DNA of 64,000 bases, from assembly GCA_900538765.1 (NCBI GenBank), contig UQAB01000002.1, forward strand, positions 1 through 64,000, given 5' to 3'. The position numbers and the translations under genes were made by a program. The stretch is from an uncultured Azospirillum sp. Lineage in GTDB: Bacteria; Pseudomonadota; Alphaproteobacteria; RF32; CAG-239. The notes beneath the pieces are model-generated. The model was not told the origin of the DNA. It searched no databases and saw only the letters and a list, made by a program, of their open reading frames with translations. Below, in pieces: positions 59,473 through 64,000 of the stretch; position 1 is the first letter of the stretch; each line of letters begins with the position of its first letter.

Positions 59473-61410
59473 TTTTCCCTTGAGAAAGGCTCTGACCTGT
59501 TTGAGCCGGGTTTTAAGCTCCTTGCGCTTCTGCTTATATTTCCGGCGTTTTTTGCCGAATGTGATTTTGGACAGCAGGCGGTAACGCCAATATGTGATTT
59601 TGTTTTTGAGATAGTTTGCCGTTTCGCGGACAAGGGTTAAATCTATGGCATTGTTTGCGTTGCGGTTCTGGCTGTTCAGGTTCTTAAACAATATTTCTTC
59701 ATAAAACGGCGTCATCCGCGCATAATGCCACCAGTGGTCGGCCAAATCGCTTTCCGGTGCATTCCATGGCTTTGTGACAGAGGCATAGTGAATAATTTTA
59801 GGCTTGATTCTGTCAGATAACCATTTGTTATACAGCCTTTCAGGAAGAAGAGGCATCATTCCTTTGCGTTTTCCGGCATCAGTTATTGTGTTCCATGATG
59901 AATCAAGTAAAGCTACCATTTTGTAGCAAACTTTATTTAAAACATCCTGGTCAACGTAATAAAAGTTATTTTCGAGTGCGGTTTTAATTAATTTATCTTC
60001 AATATTTTTCTTTTTCATTTCATTAATATTAAAAAGCAGAACACCGGCTTGAAAATATTCGGCAAAGGGAGTTTTGACGCCGACAATGTTTTGAAAATAT
60101 TCCAAAGGTTCATACTGTCCTGATTTTATTTTGGCAATAACGCCATAGTCCTGAGCAGCGGCCAATAGCTTACCGTTTATATCCGTCTTATATAATGCGG
60201 CGACATCTGTCAAAACGATTGTGTCAATGTCAAGATATATGATTTTGGAATAGTTTTGAAAAATAGAAGGAGCAAACATCCGATAATAGGTTGCTATGGT
60301 AAAATGCGCACAGAGATGAAAAGATTTGTTATTCATCAAATGAGATACATTGTAAAAACGAATGGAAACGTTGGGATGTCCCTGTTGTAATTGTTTTAAT
60401 CTTTCTTTTTTATCATTAGAAAGTTTTTCTTCCAAAATGACAATATCATAATTATTTTCGGAACTGCCATTAGAGATAATTGATTGTATCAAAACACCGC
60501 AATACGGCGCATAATTATTATCTGTTGAGCAAAAAACGGCAATATTGTTTTGCTTGAAAGCTGGAAATAAAGGTTGGATGATTTCTGTATTTTCAATAAA
60601 AGCCAGAGGAAAACAGACAATGTTTTTTCCTAAGGCTTGTTGGTGGGTTATAAATATGCCAGTCAAACGCTCAGAAATATAAGCCAGAACTCTCCGGCCG
60701 TTTATAGATTCATTTTCTAAATCAGTATTTTTCAAAGTTGTTATTAAAATTTTAGTCATGAATTCCATATATTTAAAGAATATGTTTTTTTTCATGATAA
60801 AACAATTAAACCAATAATGCTCCCGGCTTTCAAGATAATTATTTACGGCTTGTTGCATTTGGGGATACAGATGTGCAACATTAGTAATCGTATTTTCAAA
60901 AATTTGTTCATTTAAACAAAACGGTGGGTGTTTCAAATTAGAGAATTGTTCTCTTACTGTTTTGAGATGTTTAATTGTTCGTCCGTGTATTATGTCTGCA
61001 CCGTCAATATATTTTGTCAAAGCAGACTGTGTCAGCCCTGTTTTTTCTTCAAAATTTTTTTCTAAATAAGGATATTCTTCGTTATGTTCAGTGTTGTTAA
61101 AATTTAAAAATCTTCTATAATGCATAAAACCAATGTAGTCGGGATTGCCGAGTTTGTCATAATTTTTCCAAGCCCAATATAAGCCGGTAAATTCACAAAG
61201 CTCGCGGTTGAGGTGGGAAATATTGTCGCCGGTGTCATCGCCAATCATATTATCACACATCCATTGATAATCTTCCTGATTCATGCTTCCGTCTTTGGAG
61301 GTTTTGGTTGCCAGACTTCTGCCGAGATGAATCGGTGTTAAAATATCATTTTTCAGCAAAACAGCTGGTTTGTGATAGCCGACCAAAATTTTTATACTTA
61401 TTTTTTTCAT
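59470..61410 (-). CDS. DUF4422-GT8 glycosyltransferase fusion
   Basis: 646 residues. Residues ~1-265 are DUF4422 (ILVGYHKPAVLLKNDILTPI, LYWAWKNYDKLGNPDYIGFM, HYRRF). A GT8 domain follows at ~285-540 (FCSTDNNYAPYCGVLIQSII, metal motif YLDIDTIVL, FQAGVLLFNINEM, VDQDVLNKVC). A basic C-terminal tail follows. It probably adds hexoses to a surface polysaccharide. Its stop is close to the bamE terminator and its start abuts the next gene's stop (1 bp). Confidence 0.87.
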   Translation of the reverse strand: MKKISIKILVGYHKPAVLLKNDILTPIHLGRSLATKTSKDGSMNQEDYQWMCDNMIGDDTGDNISHLNRELCEFTGLYWAWKNYDKLGNPDYIGFMHYRRFLNFNNTEHNEEYPYLEKNFEEKTGLTQSALTKYIDGADIIHGRTIKHLKTVREQFSNLKHPPFCLNEQIFENTITNVAHLYPQMQQAVNNYLESREHYWFNCFIMKKNIFFKYMEFMTKILITTLKNTDLENESINGRRVLAYISERLTGIFITHQQALGKNIVCFPLAFIENTEIIQPLFPAFKQNNIAVFCSTDNNYAPYCGVLIQSIISNGSSENNYDIVILEEKLSNDKKERLKQLQQGHPNVSIRFYNVSHLMNNKSFHLCAHFTIATYYRMFAPSIFQNYSKIIYLDIDTIVLTDVAALYKTDINGKLLAAAQDYGVIAKIKSGQYEPLEYFQNIVGVKTPFAEYFQAGVLLFNINEMKKKNIEDKLIKTALENNFYYVDQDVLNKVCYKMVALLDSSWNTITDAGKRKGMMPLLPERLYNKWLSDRIKPKIIHYASVTKPWNAPESDLADHWWHYARMTPFYEEILFKNLNSQNRNANNAIDLTLVRETANYLKNKITYWRYRLLSKITFGKKRRKYKQKRKELKTRLKQVRAFLKGK

Positions 61411-62619
61411 TTACATTTTCTCCAGATAAGCAACAAATTTTTCGGTGATATTTTTCTTGGTTGAGAAAAGGGCATCGGCTTTTTGACAGTTTTTCGCTTC
61501 CAGAGAAAAACCGTTTTTAATATATTTTTCGATTGCGGCAACAGTGTCATCAATGGTATAGCAGACGTTGAACAATTTATTATTCATGGTTTTAGCATGT
61601 TCCATATCGCCACGGTCATTACCGTTAAGCGTTTTATCATCAAAATCAGGACGATAAAAAATAATCGGCGTGTGCAAAAATGCAAAATCAAAAAACAAGG
61701 AAGAATAGTCGGTAATGAACATATCCGCTTTGCCGATATATTGGCTGATGTTTTCGCAAGGGACGTATTCCAGACAAGAAGCTGAAAAATCAAGTTTCTC
61801 CCGACATTGGTTTATGAGCGAATGATGTAAGGTATAAATTAATTTTACATTGTTTTCTTTAAGCAAGCGTTGCAGTTTGGGACTGCGGATAAATGCCATA
61901 ATGCCTTTATAATATTCTGTCTTGGTCAAAGGCGTTGTAAAGTTTTTATTCCATTTACCAAAACTGTTGCGCCAGGTAAACATCATGAAAATATTTTTTT
62001 GCGGTTGCGTTTCCTTTTTGAGCAAATCCCATCGCGGCAGGCCGATTTTGATGAGATTGTTCTTATCCCAGCCGAAACGTTGAAATATTTTACTTTCAGT
62101 ATCAGAGCAAATTAAAAATTTATTAAATTTATTCGGGCTGAAATACCCGGTTGATAAAATGAATGTTTTTAGGAGTATGGAACCGTGGTCCGTATGAATA
62201 TATGTAATATATTTATTTTTATATAATAATTCCGTGATTTTAGGACACAAATCACCGAAGGAAGTAATGACGGCTTTGGCGGAGAGGAGCTTGCGCCAGG
62301 TCAAAAAGAAAAAATCAAAATTATTTTTCATGTCTTCTTTGCATGAGCGCTTCATGACCAGAATATTTTTTAATTGGTTTTCTTTTTTCAGTTTTTTATA
62401 TAACGGGTTTTCTTTCCAGATGACATAGTATGATTTGATGCCGTGTTTTTGCATATATTGAAAAATGCAATATGTGTCGATACATTCGGCATTGGCTTCA
62501 TACAAATTGTCAAACAAAATATAGCTGTCTTTTTTTAAAAACGGTTGAAGCTTTAAGAAAAATTTTCTAAGAAACTTGAATTTCTTTTTGTTCAAGTATT
62601 CTTGTATTTTATTTTTCAT
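61411..62619 (-). CDS. CDP-glycerol glycerophosphotransferase-like
   Basis: 402 residues of the Glyphos_transf/TagB-TagF type: ILFDNLYEANAECIDTYCIF, HTDHGSILLK, RFGWDKNNLIKIGLPRWDLL and MFITDYSSLFFDFAFLHTPI followed by IFYRPD. Members transfer glycerol-phosphate or ribitol-phosphate to a glycan. In gut Proteobacteria this suggests a phosphopolyol-decorated surface glycan. Follows the GT8 gene by 3 bp. Confidence 0.87.
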   Translation of the reverse strand: MKNKIQEYLNKKKFKFLRKFFLKLQPFLKKDSYILFDNLYEANAECIDTYCIFQYMQKHGIKSYYVIWKENPLYKKLKKENQLKNILVMKRSCKEDMKNNFDFFFLTWRKLLSAKAVITSFGDLCPKITELLYKNKYITYIHTDHGSILLKTFILSTGYFSPNKFNKFLICSDTESKIFQRFGWDKNNLIKIGLPRWDLLKKETQPQKNIFMMFTWRNSFGKWNKNFTTPLTKTEYYKGIMAFIRSPKLQRLLKENNVKLIYTLHHSLINQCREKLDFSASCLEYVPCENISQYIGKADMFITDYSSLFFDFAFLHTPIIFYRPDFDDKTLNGNDRGDMEHAKTMNNKLFNVCYTIDDTVAAIEKYIKNGFSLEAKNCQKADALFSTKKNITEKFVAYLEKM

Positions 62620-62622
62620 GAA

Positions 62623-64000
62623 TTAACTCCGTTTATTTTTCAAAAAATACAGAAGATTTTTTATGAAATGTTTTTTTTCTTGTTTTGAATAAAATAAGAC
62701 AAAAAATTTATTTCTTTTTAGTTTTCTTCGTAAGAACAGGAGTAGTATTTTGTGAGTATGGAGCAAGGCTACAGCATTATCAAGAACCGTTTGCGGAACA
62801 TATTCCCAGAAATATTCGGACAGGACTTTATCTCGGTCTTTCCATGGTTTTATTGCTCCGGCAAAGTGAATTATTTTAGGTTGTTTTCTGGCTAGAATAT
62901 ATTCCCGATAAAGATTTTGAGGGAGTTTTCCTTTCATGATTTCAGGATTTTGGATATACCAGACGTGGTTCCATTCTAAGGGGAGAAATCTGACTTTATA
63001 TTCAGCTACCGTATTCAAAACATCTTGATCAACAAAAATAGGATTTCCTATTTCTTTTAATTTTTTCATACAGATATTTAAAAAATCAATTTTTTTAAGT
63101 TCTTCAATGTTAAACAGCATAACCCCAGCTTGGAACAGGTTTTCTCGCGGATTTTTTATTCCACAAGTGTATCTGAAATAGTTCTCCAGAAAAATACCGT
63201 CTTTAGTGATTTTATTATTAAACAGGTCGTAGGTTGAATAGACGTTACGGCAGACACCAAACCAGTTTTTATCTAAGTCTGTATCATAAAGTTCAGCGAC
63301 ATCACTGTTAATTGCAATGTCACAATCAAGATACAGAATTTTTTGGAAGTCTTTAAACAGGATAGGGATAAAAAATCTGAAATACGTTTCCGGACTGAAA
63401 TATTTGTTTATGGTGAAATCTTCAAGGCGAATATTTTCCTGTATCAGAATTTTTTCTAAATTGATAAATTCAATTTTAACATTATCTGTTTGCAAATTCA
63501 GTATATAATCTTTGTTGGCCGACGACATTCCATTTTCAAGGATGTATGTATTATACATTCTGTTAAGAGATGCATTTTTTATAAGCGAATTTATTGCAAC
63601 AGTAAGGTATGGCGCATAGGTGTTGTTACAGGAAAAACATATGTTAATTGGATGTTTGGTTGCGGGAATATATGATGTTATATCCATTCTTATCATAAAT
63701 TGTGCAAATCGGTATTTTTCTTTCATTTTTTTCATCAGAAATATGCTGGTTAAATATTCAGCAGTATATCCGCAGGCTCGTACTGATATTAAGTCATTAT
63801 AATTATATTTTATTTGTTTATGCTGAGCAAATAAAACTGAAAATATATATTCACAATATTCAAAAAATAATTTTTTTGACATAATAAACATATTAGAAAA
63901 TATTATGTTATTCTGCTGTGAGAATTCCTTTGCACATTCTGCATATTCTTTATTTTGATATAGAATATTCATAGCTATGCCTAAATTTTTAAAACACTTG
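62623..64000 (-). CDS. DUF4422-GT8 glycosyltransferase, 5' end cut by window
   Basis: The open frame continues to the right edge beyond the first ATG (63972), so the gene is probably partial. The visible N-terminus (NMFIMSKKLFFEYCEYIFSV) matches the end of the DUF4422 domain of the gene at 59470. The GT8 domain is complete (FSCNNTYAPYLTVAINSLIK, YLDCDIAINSD, FQAGVMLFNIEEL, VDQDVLNTVAEY). The C-terminal tail is basic. Third gene of the unit, 3 bp before the glycerophosphotransferase gene. Confidence 0.82.
   Translation of the reverse strand, partial: KCFKNLGIAMNILYQNKEYAECAKEFSQQNNIIFSNMFIMSKKLFFEYCEYIFSVLFAQHKQIKYNYNDLISVRACGYTAEYLTSIFLMKKMKEKYRFAQFMIRMDITSYIPATKHPINICFSCNNTYAPYLTVAINSLIKNASLNRMYNTYILENGMSSANKDYILNLQTDNVKIEFINLEKILIQENIRLEDFTINKYFSPETYFRFFIPILFKDFQKILYLDCDIAINSDVAELYDTDLDKNWFGVCRNVYSTYDLFNNKITKDGIFLENYFRYTCGIKNPRENLFQAGVMLFNIEELKKIDFLNICMKKLKEIGNPIFVDQDVLNTVAEYKVRFLPLEWNHVWYIQNPEIMKGKLPQNLYREYILARKQPKIIHFAGAIKPWKDRDKVLSEYFWEYVPQTVLDNAVALLHTHKILLLFLRRKLKRNKFFVLFYSKQEKKHFIKNLLYFLKNKRS

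Overview
The window looks like a chromosomal segment of a host-associated, probably gut, Alphaproteobacterium. The evidence is the block bamE / DUF177 (yceD) / rpmF / plsX / fabH / ihfA / merR in the order usual for alphaproteobacteria, an RNase J, a FlaF-type protein, alphaproteobacterial tRNA-Met(CAT) and tRNA-Pro(GGG), and families of Cys-rich secreted proteins. From memory this resembles uncultured Rhodospirillales-like gut lineages; that placement is inference.

Layout. 1-31 kb is mostly housekeeping and cell-envelope genes: RNase J, alaS, murE, an ABC-F ATPase, a GST, a periplasmic binding protein, an orphan FlaF, a VanX-type dipeptidase, an RhlE helicase, a flavin reductase behind a MerR-type promoter, a beta-barrel protein, ArsC/Spx, MarC, MntP, EF-hand protein and pyrophosphatase. 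Among them are three secreted FISUMP/DUF1566-like proteins (a truncated fourth lies at 54.5 kb) and two Cys-rich repeat proteins. 31.3-31.7 kb holds tRNA-Pro and a partial duplication of its 3' end.

32.0-38.1 kb is the most remarkable part: a diversity-generating retroelement (DGR) on the minus strand. It has an Avd-like accessory protein with an N-terminal extension, a 110-bp template repeat (TR), a DGR-type reverse transcriptase with a YMDD site, and the target. VR and TR align without gaps over 110 bp with 12 substitutions, 11 of them at adenines of the TR coding strand. The target is a C-lectin-like domain which, in the same reading frame, would continue into a MoxR-like AAA+ ATPase but is separated from it by two stop codons inside the VR. 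One stop aligns with a mutable TAA in the TR and the other arose at a TR AAA codon. The target is followed, through TAATG couplings, by a small AAA-like protein and a zincin-VWA protein. DGR mutagenesis could therefore both diversify the lectin tip and switch its fusion to the ATPase on or off.

38.3-47.9 kb: two serine-recombinase homologues, the second lacking the catalytic serine, bracket an intergenic segment with inverted repeats. The second overlaps the first gene of a surface-glycan operon (two nucleotidyltransferases, GDPD-like, HAD, cupin, three WavE/GT2 glycosyltransferases), an arrangement suggesting phase variation.

47.9-51.9 kb is a TPR / DUF58 / MoxR / TPR operon. Then come a UvrD-type helicase, the truncated FISUMP-like gene, the fatty-acid/ribosomal block, bamE, and at the right edge a second glycan group (DUF4422-GT8, glycerophosphotransferase, GT8) that runs out of the window. 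The left edge also cuts a Cys-rich gene.
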